Translations under genes and position numbers: made by a program
The notes under the pieces: model-generated
The model's input: the letters and a program-made list of their open reading frames with translations, nothing else
Database searches by the model: none
Told to the model about the DNA's origin: nothing
NCBI GenBank assembly: GCA_003993805.1
Contig: RSEF01000006.1
Coordinates: 29,323,918 to 29,387,917, forward strand
Origin: Himantopus leucocephalus
Taxonomy: Eukaryota; Chordata; Aves; Charadriiformes; Recurvirostridae
DNA length: 64,000 nucleotides
Reading direction: 5' to 3'
Shown: positions 50,014 through 63,400 of the stretch, in pieces
How positions within the stretch are numbered: position 1 is the stretch's first letter
Layout of the letters: each line of letters begins with the position of its first letter

Positions 50014-50098
50014 AGGGCACATCTGCTCGATAACACAGAGAGGCTGGAAAGGTCATCTCGGAGACTAGAGGCTGGATACCAAATAGCAGTGGAAACCG
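50014..50098 (+). CDS. VTI1A: VTI1A internal coding exon (N-terminal half of Qb-SNARE motif)
   Basis: This 85-nt exon encodes 28 residues plus the first base of a Glu codon. It begins RAHLLDNTERLERSSRRL and continues EAGYQIAVET. This is the N-terminal half of the VTI1A Qb-SNARE motif, the amphipathic helix that zippers with Qa, Qc and R SNAREs. Leu residues recur at seven-residue spacing, as expected of a coiled coil. The acceptor is a long CT-rich tract ending TTTTTCAG and the donor is ACCG|GTAAGA. The exon enters in phase 0 and leaves in phase 1. The central-layer residue, the rest of the motif and the C-terminal membrane anchor must lie in exons beyond 64000; I saw no match to them between 50099 and the window end. 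Confidence 0.96.
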
Positions 50099-51566
50099 GT
50101 AAGAATTCTGAGAGTGAGCAAATTGTCTTGCTTATGCACAGCAGTCTTCACAACACATGACATTTCAGGGAAACTTCAAAGGCGAAACAGAGACAGCAGC
50201 CCGAGATGTGGTTTACATATTGGGGAGACAATTGGGAGCTTATTTGCGCTTATCTTTTTTCAAGTTAAAAGGCATGACATCTACTGAAAACAGTTCCTGA
50301 GGTTTAAAAGTATACATCTGAAAAGAGATGGAATACTTTGTCTAAATTCTACATTTGTCTTAATATGCAGTTACATGTTGTCAGTTTACCCACCCGCAAT
50401 GATTGCTAGCACACACTGCAGACTCCAGTTGTTTTTGTCTTTTACTTTTATTCATATATGTAAAAAATATAATTTTAATACATTTATAAGATATTAACTA
50501 CAGATGATATATAACAAGGTTATCAGCTCAATTTTCTTGCAATCAGTTCAGTGACTGATTGTGCAGCTGTTTCTGTGCAATGAAAGAAGTAAACAAACCA
50601 TACCCCAAAATATACAGATGGAATAAAATTAAGGGAGAAAGCTAAATTGAGGCTCAATTATTGAATTAGTGGTTGATTATTTTTTTTGTGTGTGTTGACT
50701 GCAACTTTTCAGTTGGTATTTTCAAAATGTTTTTACTAAGTTTTAGCAATTTGTAGTGGATTTTTTTTAAAACCGGCAATAGTTAAGCCTCCAAAGTCTA
50801 ATCCCCTTAAATAAAGCTTGTGTAAAGTTACAGAAAGTTTCAGAAAATGTATGTTTGAGCAGTGAAGTAATTTTCTGGTAGGGAGTCCCAATTAATTGAT
50901 ATATTCCAATATCTTTTCAGAATGCAAGCCTTATTTAAGAAGTAAATTAAGTTGAACCCTTGTAGAGTTAAATATGGCTATGTTAAATGAATGGTATTAC
51001 TAATGTGCCTGCATTTTAATTATTCTGGGCTTAGTGCTGTACACAGTCATGAAATGGATGTATGGAACATACAGTGTAGATTTTGGAGGGCACACAGAGA
51101 ATTAAGTCTTTTATTCTAGAGGATGACACATTAGTACAGATGGACATACGATAGCAATTAAGTTTGCTTTCCTGCAGATTTTCAGGTCTGTTCTATCAAT
51201 GGTCATAACTTTTTGTTTTAGAAGGACTATTTTAACCTGGTCAAAAACAGTTCCTCATCTGCTTTAGTTGAGCCTGGATCTTTCACGAAGAAAAATATAT
51301 AAAAATTCAGACTAATCCTTTTGGGGAAGAGGTATCTTATATCCTTTTTTACTTCATGTGGAATTTGTTTCATAGAGATGACGATCATGTTAACTGCCAT
51401 TGCATATCTCCATGGTGATCTCTCAGAAATATGGTTGGAGTGCAAATGTATATTTATATGGAAAGGGTGTCTTTCAGTATCAAAACCAGGTGAAACTGCA
51501 TTGAATTCCATAGAGTCACACTAATTCACCCCATCTTTGTGTCCATCTTTACTTCTCATCTTGAGC

Positions 51567-51598
51567 AGTGAGAGAGAGAGGGAGAGACATATATATAG
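51567..51598. repeat. (GA)n followed by (TA)n simple repeat
   Basis: GAGAGAGAGAGGGAGAGA followed by CATATATATAG in intronic sequence. Nothing else is attached to it. Confidence 0.8.
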
Positions 51599-51961
51599 TT
51601 CTTGTTCCCTTAACTCTGTGAAGACTCGTAGTGTAGCGATATTATATGACACATTAATATTAAATAATTTGGAGATGATGACTTTGGAAATACTAACTTC
51701 ATTGTAATGTAGGTTTTTGCAGAAGATTTTTATGGAAACAGATTAATTATATTTAGTTCCTGGCATGGATTGTGATGATTCTAGGTATGAGTGAATTTAG
51801 ATTAACTGAGTGCAGTGAAAGAACTTACTTGTGGAGTTACTGTATGATCATTCCGTGTTGAGGTGTCATAATAAAATAAAATATTCAATTTTGGAGTTTC
51901 AATTCATCATTGAGTTGACTCCTCACACCGTATCTTGCCTTGATGGTTACTTTTGTTGCAT

Positions 51962-52500
51962 AAAGATCATCTCTACACAGCACTGGTGAGGCCACATCTG
52001 GAGTGCTGTTTCCAGGTCTGGGCTCCCCCGTACAAGACAGACATTGACTTACTGGGGTGAGTCCAGCAAAGGGCCATGAAGAGAATTAAGGGACTGGAGC
52101 ATCTTTCATGTGAGGAGAGGCTGAGAAAGCTGACACTGTTCAATCTGGAGAAGAGAAGGCTCAGGGGGAGCTTATCGATGTGTTTAAATAGCTGATAGGA
52201 TGGAATGAAAAAGAGGGAGCCAGACTCTTCTCAGTAGTGCTCAGTGGCAGGACAAGAGGCAATGGGCACAAATTAAAACCTGTGAAATTCCATCAGAGCA
52301 CAAGAAAAGAATTTTTTACTGTAGGAATGGTCAAACACTGAAATAGGTAGCCCAAAGTGATTGTGGAGTCTCTCTCTGTGAAGATATTCAAAATCTGGGT
52401 GAGCACGGTCCTGGCTGTAGGTGACCCTGCTTGAGCAGGGTGTTGGACTAGATGATCTCAGGAGGTCCCTTCCCACTTCAGCCATTCTGTGATTCTGTGA
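51962..52500 (+). mobile_element. CR1 LINE fragment, ORF2 C-terminal region and 3' end
   Basis: The sequence starts in the CR1 ORF2 C-terminal region (GTGAGGCCACATCTGGAGTG and CTGGGCTCCCC) and runs through AGGAGAGGCTGAGAAAGCTG and GGCAGGACAAGAGGCAATGG. It ends with GACTAGATGATCTCAGGAGG and the terminal octamers ATTCTGTGATTCTGTG. It is in the + orientation. The frame is broken in several places. The ATTCTGTG-type end differs from the ATTCTATG-type ends of the copies at 10821 and 55122, suggesting another subfamily. A short GGA-rich patch follows. Confidence 0.92.
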
Positions 52501-55121
52501 GGAGGAGGAGGCGGAGGTGACAACCCATAAGCATCTATTCTACTTTATTTATGCGGTGTCTTTTCAGAATTATGGTATGTATGTTGCTTATTGTAATGAA
52601 GCTGGATGATTTTCACCTCTGGAATAAGTCACATTTGGGTCTTTCTTATTACCTTAATCAGCAAAAAATACATATACTATTTTAACCTGCCCCTGTGATC
52701 ATCTAAGGATTAATCTGACATCACATAACTAATTTAATGCAATTTCACATTACCATTCCTGAAACTTACCATGATAAATTGGAAGCTTTTTTCCTGTTTG
52801 CATCTCTAAATTGATAAGCCCTTTCATCTTATGTACAGTTGTTCATACAAGCTGAGATCTGTTGGAAGGTCTGACTTCCTTCTCTGAGCAGTGCTATTGA
52901 TTCATGGGCTTTAGTGGTATCTGAACAGGAGGCCACTTATGTCACCATCTCTAAGACACAATCCAACACTGACTGTCAGGCTTTCCTAGTTTGTTGGCTA
53001 TCAGTTGTTGATACTGAGGATGCTTAAATCCATGTAGAAACCTCCTGAAGGACTAAACAAACACTTTCCTATCTGGTAACCAGTTCCATAGTACTCAAGG
53101 CCTACTGTAAAAAGAAGAATGCTATTCTAAATATTCAAAGGGGTACGTTGCAAATTTAGCAGGCATTTGAGCAGCTGGTTGGTAGACCAGTAAGTTCATC
53201 AGAGCATTTGCATTTTAATTGCCTGAGCTGTACAGCACAAACGCACATAAGGGAAAGCTCTCAGGACATACAGGGAAACCACAGGCTATTTGAATCTTGA
53301 AGGTCTCCATTGTTTGTACCGGCTAGGGGAAGTTTTAATAACGGCTGGTAACACCCCAAAGTGCACTCATCTGCTTTTTTTTTTTTAATTTAAATCAAAA
53401 TACTGGTTAAAAAAAATATTTCTTACTGTTGTTTTTCTGGTTTTATGTTATCATCTGCTTTGCTGGAAAGGAACAGACAGGCAAGTTTACAGCCTGGTTA
53501 GTAGGCATTTCCAACACCACTCATTACTTACAACGCTAGAGCTCAGTATTATTAATTTCAGATCATTTAGTCTGACCATATAGCCTCAGAATATGAGAAA
53601 GATTTTAAAAATGCATGAAAATTTCTGGTTTCAGTTGAAAGAAGAGTCTGTTGATTTAATCCTGATTAATCACAAGATTCTTCCTGTTTTGGAGGGGGAG
53701 ATTTCTTAATTCCATTCCCTGTGTGCCAATTTCCACAGCATCAAATTGAATTCTAGAACTTCCTTATTTTGCCTGCAGAGTGTAGCGTAGTAAGGTATCC
53801 CCTTCTTTGTCGAGTCTTAGATGTGCGTGCTCAGACAGGAATATTTTGAATGAGGAATAGTTCAAAATGCTTCATTCATCTTCAGAGATAAAATTGGCAT
53901 GCAAATGTAAAACACTGTCAAGGAGAAGAAGAGCAAACCTTGTTGTAGGGGACCATTGTAATCTGCAGTTGAATTGCTTTTGTTAAGTTCTTCTCAACTG
54001 CCAGATACTTTCTAGGGAAAAAAAAATCCTGGTGTTTATATAATATAGACTTCACCTTGTTTCATGACAATATAAGAGAGAGATCCAACCATTGAATGCT
54101 GTCCAGGTTTTCATGACAAAACTACATTGCAGGTATTTATTTTTTTTTCCCCTCATGAATCTTAGATATTTCTATAGCTTTCAGTACGTGTAATTTGAGA
54201 ACAAGTGTTAAGACTGCCTCTATGAGTGATGATTATTGCATATTATGCTGTGGCTCTGAATCTCTCTGAAATAACTGTGCTACTAGAAGAGTTTGTAGTT
54301 TGTGGGCAATAGATCTCTTCTTTGCACTGAATCATAAAATTTTGTCTTGGCTTCTATTTTTATATTCCTTTTGCAATATGTAAACATAAAATCAAAGGAA
54401 GAAAAACCCTCTTGTTCCATTTACAGAAAATCCTTCTGAATCTCGACTTTAGGCTGCTTAATATGTTTTTTTCCAATCCTCCTTACTCTTTGGGAATCCT
54501 AGGAATATGTAATTCTGAAATGGTTAAAGGAGAAATATCTCTGAGCAAGAGACACAGCAGTGTATATCCCACTCTTGTGTGACATGAATAATTCTTGGTA
54601 CGAAGGGATCCAAGCAAATTTCAGTGGCTTCCACCTGTTGTAATAAACTGCAGTCAAACCTCCCTTTCTGGACTGAGCCATAAATATATAATGTAGTGTA
54701 GTGGTAGCATAGCTGACAGGCAGATGGTCAGACCCACCTCCAAGTATTCGCAGCCTTCTAGGTGGAAAGCAAATGAGAATCTCGTTAGACAAAGAGGTGT
54801 GTTTACTTCTTTATGAAATAATAGTAGCTATCATCTTATCTGGATGCAGAACTGAGTGAAAGGATGAGTGAAAGCATGTTAAGAAATGTTTACAGGGGGC
54901 TCCTGAAGGTAGGAGCCTTCAGGTTCAGTGCCTGTAGTGTGAATAAGGAACTATTTAAAACAACTCCAGTAGGTGTCTTGCCAGATGTGAGTAATGGAAT
55001 TTGAGGTACTAGCACATTATCCACAGCAGCATGCCACAGATTTGGATTCCTAACTCCTTTATTAATGGAACAACCTGAACCTCAAGCACCGGCCCTGAAG
55101 GACCTTCTCGCTCCATATTGC

Positions 55122-56185
55122 ATAGAATCGTAGAATCGTTATGGTTGGAAAAGACCTTTAAGATCATCAAGTCCAACTCTGGAACTGTCACTGCCAAGTT
55201 ACTACTAAACCATGTCCCTCAGCATTACATCTACTCGTCTTTTAAATACCTCCAGGGCTGGCAACTCAATCACTTCCCTGGACAGCCTGTTCCAATGCTT
55301 GACAACCCTTTCAGTGAAGACATTTTTCCTAATATCCAATCTAAACCTCCCCTGGTGCACCTTGAGGCCATTTCCTTTTGTCCTATCGCTTGTTACTTGG
55401 GAGAAGAGACTGACCGCCACCACACTAGAGCCTCCTTTCAGGTGGTTATAGAGAGCGATAAGATCTCCCCTCAGCCTCCTTTTCTCCAGGATAAACAATC
55501 CCAGTTCCTTCAGCCGCTCCTCATAAGACTTGTGTTCTAGACCATTCACCAGCTTTGTTGCCCTTCTCTGGACACGCTCCAGCACCTCAATGTCTTTCTT
55601 GTAGTGAGGGGCCCAAAACTGAACACAGTATTCGAGGTGGGGCCTTACCAGTGCCAAGTACAGGGGGACAATCAATTCCCTAGTCCCTCTGGCCACACTA
55701 TTTCTGATACAAGCCAGGATGCTGTTCGCCTTCTTGGCCACCTGAGCACACTGCTGGCTCATATTCAGCCAGCTGTTGATGAATACCCCTAGGTCATTTT
55801 GCATCAGGCAGCTTTCCAGCCACTCTTCCCCAAGCCCGTAGTGTTCATGGTGGTGTTGTGACCCAAGTGCAAGAACCGGCACTTAGCCTTGTTGAACTTC
55901 ATACCACTGGCCTCGGCCTATTGATCCAGCCTGTACAGATCCCTTGGTAGAGCCTTCCTACCCTCAAGCAGATCAACAGTCCCGCCCAACTTGGTGTCAT
56001 CTGCAAACTCACTGAGGGTGCACTCGATCCCCTCGTCCAGATCATTGATAAAGATATTAAGTAGAACTGGCCCCAACACTGAGTCCTGGGGAACACCACT
56101 TGTGACTGGCTGCCAATTGGATTAAACTCCATTCACCACAACTCTTTGGGCCCAGCCATCCAGCCAGTTTTTTACCCAGTGACGT
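55122..56185 (-). mobile_element. CR1 LINE, 5'-truncated, with reverse transcriptase C-terminal region
   Basis: This copy of about 1.06 kb is antisense to VTI1A. Its 3' end, at the left, carries the octamers that read CGATTCTACGATTCTATG on the minus strand. From the right it encodes part of the ORF2 reverse transcriptase with an FADD catalytic box at 56007-55996, a variant of YxDD. The frame with FADD has a TAG near 55920 and a frameshift near 55860. It then continues as a 225-codon open stretch to 55205, which includes the conserved CR1 segments [13 protein letters not shown] and [13 protein letters not shown]. There is no endonuclease and no N-terminal part, so it cannot move by itself. It is the youngest-looking repeat in the window. 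Confidence 0.95.
55205..55882 (-). pseudogene. CR1 ORF2 C-terminal remnant (225 codons open)
   Basis: This is the open part of the CR1 copy, downstream of the reverse transcriptase active site. It contains the well-known CR1 segments [18 protein letters not shown] and [14 protein letters not shown], then [20 protein letters not shown] near its C-terminus, and ends with a stop at 55207-55205. The first codon is GTG inside the element, not a true start. It is a fragment of a longer broken frame, with a frameshift near 55860 and a TAG near 55920. No host function is suggested. Confidence 0.9.
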
Positions 56186-57410
56186 TTGTTGTGCTGCTCA
56201 GGTGTCATAAATGAGATGCACACCATGGCTGACATAAAATATGTGAAACCATAAAAATTAAAATATACGTATCCACTAAACTGGTTCCATTCCATTACAG
56301 TTGCAAGAGCTGGAGGTTGGCTTTTTAGGTAGACAATATAGTAAGTGTTGCTATGATCATATTAAAAGGTATTTGCTAAGCTTAGAAAAAAAATTAAATG
56401 GCTCTAATATCCAATGTTAATTTAACAAAATAACAAACCTTAGTGTTTATACATGTAGGGCTACATTAGACTAGTGGAAAGGGTGTTGCTTCTTTTGTGT
56501 TGTAATTTTGTATACTTAGTAATTTGCTTGCATTAGTTAATATCACTTAGACCTCCACACCCCTGTTCCATCTTCAGGTGCATGCAAATTCGAATTATAT
56601 TTGTGCCCCAAATAACTAAGAGTATGGAAATGGAAACCAAGTTTTGAAAATCAGGACCTTGCTTCTAGTGCCCCTTGCTTTAAATAAAGAAGTCTATTCC
56701 TGTCCCAGATATTTACACTTAATATCCACCTATTTCATCTCTAATGAATTATTCATGCATGTATATGTGAATACTGTATATAAGACATTTCATTAGAGAA
56801 AGAGGGCTTCTGAGTTCTGGAGCATATACCAATATCTCCTCCTCAGGTGTTTCTTTGATATGCCAGAACATCTTTCTACTGAAATCTTAATCCAAAGTTT
56901 CTACAGTGAAATGAGTTTTTATGCAGTTTCCAATCACCATCAGAGAGAGCTTTTTCATGATCCCTGTTTCTTCTGCTAGCAACGGCATTTCATGTTTCAT
57001 ATATAATTTTTTTCTTTGCTGGCTGATTTCTATTAAAATCTGTTTATTGTTTCAGAAATTCATTTTGAAGTGGCATATTGCATTCCAACATCTCTGAGCC
57101 CTCTGCCCTTCTTCGTAGTCTGGGCTTTAAAGTGGGGAGGAGGAAGAAATAGGGGGAGATTTTTGTTTCTGAGGGTGTCGGGCCTCAGGAGTATCCCAGC
57201 TTGCATGGTCATGGGGGGGAAACATGTTCGGGTTGTGCTGCTGCCTTGTAACAATCAATCAGAAGCAGCATCGAGAGGGTATGGAGAGAACAAACTATTC
57301 AGTTTCCATTCCTGAGTATTTTACAGCGCAGTTGTTGATACCAGTAAAGTGCTTTTTATACCTTCAGTTTGAATATTGCTTGCTGGTTCATTGCTCGTCC
57401 AGTCGCCGAG

Positions 57411-57497
57411 CTGCTCCCTCTGGCTTTGTATCTGCCACCTCCTCTCTCCTGGCCCTCCCATCCTCCCTCCTTCCCTCCCTCTCTCCAGCCTTCCCAG
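57411..57497. repeat. CT-rich low-complexity patch
   Basis: CCTCCC and TTCCCTCCCTCTC repeats make a polypyrimidine tract on the + strand. It produces open frames of low complexity in more than one frame, which I do not count as genes. Confidence 0.75.
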
Positions 57498-60400
57498 CCC
57501 TCACCTTCCGAATTCTCACTTCAGATTTGTCTTTAATACTTTGTCTCTATCCAGATACTCCTGCACGTATTTATTCAAGTTCTGGCATCATCTCCATTTT
57601 CCTTTGCTCTGTGTTTCCTCTTAAAGATTTGTTTCAGCAGCGATAGGAGCCTTGCATGTTTGTGGTCATGAAAAGTTTACCCAGTAACCCACCTAACCTT
57701 GTCTAGTAGTGTTCAAAGTCTGTTCCCTCTGCTCAGTGGCCCTCTGCATTTGTGTGTGTTGTCTCAAACGCAGTATATAGATTTATTTTTTTTAGTATAT
57801 TCATAAATTTTCAAATACATAAAGTGCTTATCATAAAGTAAAGAAATGGTGAATTTTCATTATTTAAGTACTGTCCTCTAACTGGTTCAGTGTACAAAAA
57901 AAAATACTTTTCCAACTACTTTTTTTGAAGAGACAAGAAAAACTTATTTTGTAGAGTTTTTCACAGGCTATGCAGTATTGTAAGACCATTTCTGTTAAAA
58001 GCTTATCTTTTGGGTACTCAGCACCTTTCAACTGGAATTCCAATAAAATGAATGCTTATCTTTCACCTCAGTACGTTTGGGATTATACCATTAATGTAGT
58101 AAATAAGGAAGGTCAAATCTGTTCAGTAGTACAGATTTGCTAAGGTATAGTAGGAAAAATAGTGATCCAAATTTGGCCATTTTATCCCCTGTTCTGGAAG
58201 TAGTCCCAGGTTGTTTTAATGCTCACTAATGTGCAGGAATTCATTGTTGTGCCACGTATCATGGGACAACTCAACTCCAGTCTTGTTAGGAACTGGCATC
58301 CAGTTGAAGTAAGTTTGTTTAAGACTGATTTTTGGATGAGCAAAACATTGCAATAACTTCGTAAAGATACTTTATCGTATGTAACAGAAACATAGTTTTC
58401 AGATTGTGCATTTTTATTCCATGCTAGAATTATGGAAATATTTTGTTTCAGATATCAGAAACTTTATGCTTAAGTACTTCCCGTGTGCATTCCAGACAAA
58501 TAATCATATAGGGTGAAATCGGTATATGTTTTCACAAATACCTGGCACGTGTCATAGAATACCTGTGAATAATATTAACATCTAAATTATAAACTGAACT
58601 TGGAAGGAAACTTTTAAAACATTATTTTACAAGCACTGCATTGGACCACCTCTACTGTGTAGACTGTTCTACAGGAAATAACCTCATATCAGATCACTGA
58701 AAACAGAATTTCAGCATAATCTTCTTTGGTGCTGACCCTTTTTCTTTAAGGTATTTACTGGTGTAAAATGGTGTTTATTGATGAAAGTATTCATTGTAGC
58801 TTATTCCTAAGTCCATAGCAAAGCTTTTGAAGACTTGTTGTCCTAATAAAAATGCGAAGATTTCAAGTCGAGCTATGCGGTTATATTTTTTGGTCTGAAG
58901 TTACACTACCTGCTTCCTTCAATTTTGAAATTATTTAGCCTCAGGAAGGTTTCCCCCCTACAATAACATATCGGAGTTTGTTGTCCAGTTCTGAGCATGT
59001 AAGGCAAATAAAGGGAAGAAAGATAAAAACAGAAAGATAAATAAATAGTAGCTTTTGTTTCTAGCAGTCCGAGTAAACTCTACAAACTACCTTGGTTTGG
59101 CAAAGAGATAATGCAAAAAGCCACCAGTTTTTCTTTCCTCCATGTATACATATATTCCCTTTCCTGAGAGCACAACGCTGTCAGCCACCATGCTTAGGTG
59201 TCACTGAGAGATGTCAGAATTGCATCTGACATACTCTGGTTGTCTTTTAAAGTCCAGTCAACCCATTGGGATAGGTGTGCAAAATATGTGAGGTCATGTC
59301 TATAGCAAGGGGACGTTCAGCTTGTGTTGGCCAGAGAAACTCTCTCAATCAGGTTTCATAGTCTCCCTGAGAAAAATGAGTTGTAGAGAACTTCTCCAAA
59401 AAGTTTTAGATAGTTGGGAACTGCTGTTTGTCTTTAATGGGTAGAATTCAAATCCTGATATATTGTCCCTAAACACTCTTCCCTTTTGCCCATGATTTCT
59501 TCTCTTCCTCCTGTCATATACCACAACCCCTTCTTTTGAACTTTCACCAAGTAAAGTGAATTGATTCCAAGTAATACTGGCTTGGCGATGACCGTCAACC
59601 TGTTACAACCTTTAAAAGAGCACAGCTGAAGATAATTACACATCCACCTTTTGACCTTCAAATATATTAACGCCCTGTTAATTTAATGGCTTCATTTGGT
59701 GATTTCATTGTCCACAGAACATAAGTTATATATTTCATAAAAAAGCAGACTTTGGTGAGTTATTATTTTGGGTGCCTAAGCAAACAACATGATTTTCAGT
59801 AGTTTTTTCAACAGATTTTTCACTACATGGGCACAGCTGAATTTGCACAGCATGAGGTCTTGTTGGGCAAAGACTCTTTGTATACAGCCTACATGAAGAA
59901 GATAGTTGATGAGCTTAAACTTGACAAAATAAAATACACCCTAGGGGTTTTTTTTATATTTTTTGTTTGAAGCCTTCTACCTCTACTTCCTGTCAAGCCA
60001 ACAGTGTTTTCCTCCAATTGTGCGAAAGAACAAAGTTTAACATTAAAAAATTTATTTGTATTGAACATACTTTTCTAGGTAAAGTCAATATCAAAAGCAT
60101 TTTCATGGTAGATCATCTTTCAAGCACAGTATTTTGCCCTTTTACAACTTAGGACTGGAGAGTTATAGTTACACAAATACCTTTTATTTTTCTGGTAGAA
60201 GTACGGGGGGAGAAAAGCTCAAACCTCTGTTCTGAAGCGAGACATAGAAGCAGATGATTGAAAAACATTGTTCTCACCCTGGTATGGACTGGTTGAAGAG
60301 GAGCTCATATAGATATTACTTTTTCATCTAGTTTAAGTCATATCATAGTATTTTATGCTAATGATTTTACTACCCTGCTTATAAAATATATTTTCTCCTG

Positions 60401-63400
60401 TAATTTCTGGCATTTATACTCCAAAAAATTATCAAAATGTTGCATGTGCAAACACGTAAGTTTGGTGAGTACTGAACTCTGTGGAAACTTAGTTCAGTCG
60501 CAGTTGAAATGTGTGCTTGTGTAATGTGTGTCAGGTGAGGACATAACCTCTGATTTATGCAAGTAATACTGGCCATCTAAGTCTCTATTTTTAATTCAAA
60601 ACTTTGTTGTTTTTCAGTTATATTTCATCTGTTGTGTCTCACTTTTAAACAAAGAGGCTTATCTTGGCCTAATAGCACATAATAGGAATTGTACTTGATT
60701 ACTAAGTAGATGTATACATTGTAAAATTGAAATTAATGCCATTCATGTAGAAAGAGTGAGGAGTTGAATGTAGAAAGCTCTTTACTGTCTAGCTTGATTT
60801 CATGTCAGTGAGTTCAACTGCCATGTCTGCAGTACCACTCTTCTTTCTCAACTAGCACAGTCATTTTCTTTGAGTTGTCACAGCCTTGTTTTGAGAAACC
60901 ACTGCTAGTTATTTGCTACCAGCTGTTGTTAAGAACTGTAGACCCACAAAATTGTTGTTCATGGCTTTTTAAACCACAATTTCACTATTTTATATCAGTC
61001 TGTCTCAGGCCACTTACACGCATCTGTCCATTCTTGTTTCTCTACAACTTGTCTTGGCTGAAGAGTACCTTTTTTTTTCGTCGTAGTAAATTACCAATTT
61101 CAATGGAGGGTCCTTCTACAGATTGTGATTTTGTGTTCCTTCCATATTTTGCTAACTCTTCCCTCAGTCCTAATTTCCAGCATCAGCTGTGTATCACCTT
61201 GTGGTTGTTTTTCTGCCGTTTGCTAATATTTACCTCTATTACTTCACTAGCTCCAAAAATGTAAGTGTAAAATTTTACATGAAATTTTATACTCTTGGCC
61301 TAATCATCACAATTGTAATAAATGTTCATGCTTGTAAACATGCCCAATTATTGGCAGAACATAAATATTTACATATTGAGTTGCAATTGTGTGTTTGCAC
61401 GTGCGTTCATGTGCATTCTGGGGAAGAGAGGTTGTCTGTTTTGCTTAGTACACTTCCAAAAAGGTTTGCAAGATAAGAACTTGTTACCACAAGTGAGGTC
61501 AAGCTCAGCGTAATGATGTCTGAATCTGGGTATCATGAGTAGCTAATTGGTGTGGTTTGCATTTTTGTGAAATAAATCACACAATTTACATTGCGTATCT
61601 TGCAAAGATAAACATTGGCTCAAAGGTAATCTCTTACATCTGCTTGGCTGGTCTCTACTATGATGAAGTTTTCTGTATTCTGTGGCCTCTGTGACTCTAT
61701 AAATGTGAAGATTTAGGAGAGCGTTCATGTATTTGGGGATTTGGTTCCTGTTGAGCTGTATTTCAGGATCTAGACAGACAACATGCAAAACAGTTAAATG
61801 AAAAGGATTTTTCAGTCTGTGCTTTCTTCATTTTTCACATAGATGCCACAATTCTGTTTTTATTACGTCTTTTGAAAGTATTAATCTGATTTTTATAATT
61901 GAGTGTTGTGAGATTTCCATGTGTTGAATGTCTTGACGCGTGACTGCTACAGTAACTGGCTGGAATGCCATCTTGAGAAGTTTTGTGAAAATGACTGATT
62001 ATATTTGCTTCACTCCGTATGTAAGTACTTTTGCTGTTTTAGTGCTGTATTTTTCAGTAGCGAAATATCAGGTAGAGAAGCATTAAGAATGAAATGTGGA
62101 TACATTATTTCATTTTTTCATTATTCTAATTTTTAAAGCTTAACTGCTTTCAATTTTATGGTGAGGATGTATTTTAAATCCAGTCTAGACACTATATTTT
62201 CTTAAATGAGTTTAAAATGGTGAGGCAGAGTCTTGCTCAAATGTTAATGAGTCGAGTGGAGGGTTTTTTATTGCATATGCCATCAAACTTTCTACACAAC
62301 AAAAATTCTAGCACCAACATAAGCTTTATAAATGTCATGTACTAGATCAAGTGTTTACCGTAAGTATTTATAATAGAGTAAATGTTAATTTCAACACTGT
62401 CCCTAATTTTTGTCATTCCAGTTTATTGTGCTGAAAAGTTATTTTCTTAATTATATTAGATTTTAAATAACAGAAAAAAATGTTACTTTCTTGGACTGGT
62501 TCATGCGGTGGTGAGTTAAGAAGTAGATTAATTGTTATAAAACGAGCAAGTCTGCTCTGCTCTTTTAAGTTCATATAAAAGTGGGACAGGATGAAACAAC
62601 TCAGTAAAAAAAATATTCAGGATTCAGGATCAAGCATAACAAGTTATGGAGCTGCCGTTAGGATTTATTGTCTTTTTCTGAATTAATTAATCAGCTAAGG
62701 TACCTAAATCAAATGGAAGAAAGCAATACTTGATTATAGACCTGCTTTACCATTTTCTGAAGTAATTGTAGGCACTTAACTCCATCTTTGGAGAAAACAC
62801 TTATAAATTCTTCTAAAAAACTGGCCCACAGAAATTGAAATGACACTAAATTTGTGGAATAGATTCATCATTCATAAATGTAAAATATGCATGGATAAAC
62901 TTTACTGTTTTCCCCATGTTGATGACATTTTTTTGAGTTATTTTATTCAGCTACTAAACAACGAAATAGTGTTTTCAACCTCCTTTTCCACCAAAAAGTT
63001 GCTTCAAATTCAAAATTTTAAAAAATAAATCACATAATAAGAAGAATATTCTGTAAGCTACACAGCCCTTAAAGAAATATATGGAGGTATGCATATCCTC
63101 CTGATTAGCCAGAAAGGACAAAACTGAGTTTGAAATGTTTTCCTTTGGAAATTGCCACGTTTTGCGATGCTATGCAAACAAAGTAAGTGTTTCATTAAGA
63201 AAATAGTTTAAACTGGTGGTTCAAAGTAAGATTGACTGCAGTTATTTAACTGCAGGTTTTTACTTCTAAATTAAATCAAATGTGTATTTCTGTATGTTTG
63301 TAAAGAGCAATGCTTACTATTTTACTACGTTTTCCTCTTAGATACATAGTTATTTGCATAATCATATTTCTTAAAACGTTTTAAAAACTTAGACCGTTTG

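Noticed and set aside
55899..56132. 77-codon minus-strand frame as a separate gene
   Set aside because: It is a shifted reading of the CR1 reverse transcriptase region; the real frame is the one with the FADD box.
57224..57646. 140-codon open frame on + and an overlapping 82-codon frame
   Set aside because: Both depend on a CT-rich low-complexity patch that keeps several frames open; the peptide is Ser/Leu/Pro-rich without a family resemblance.
60875..61264. 129-codon open frame on +
   Set aside because: No similarity recognised and no codon-usage or context support; judged a chance frame in AT-rich intron.
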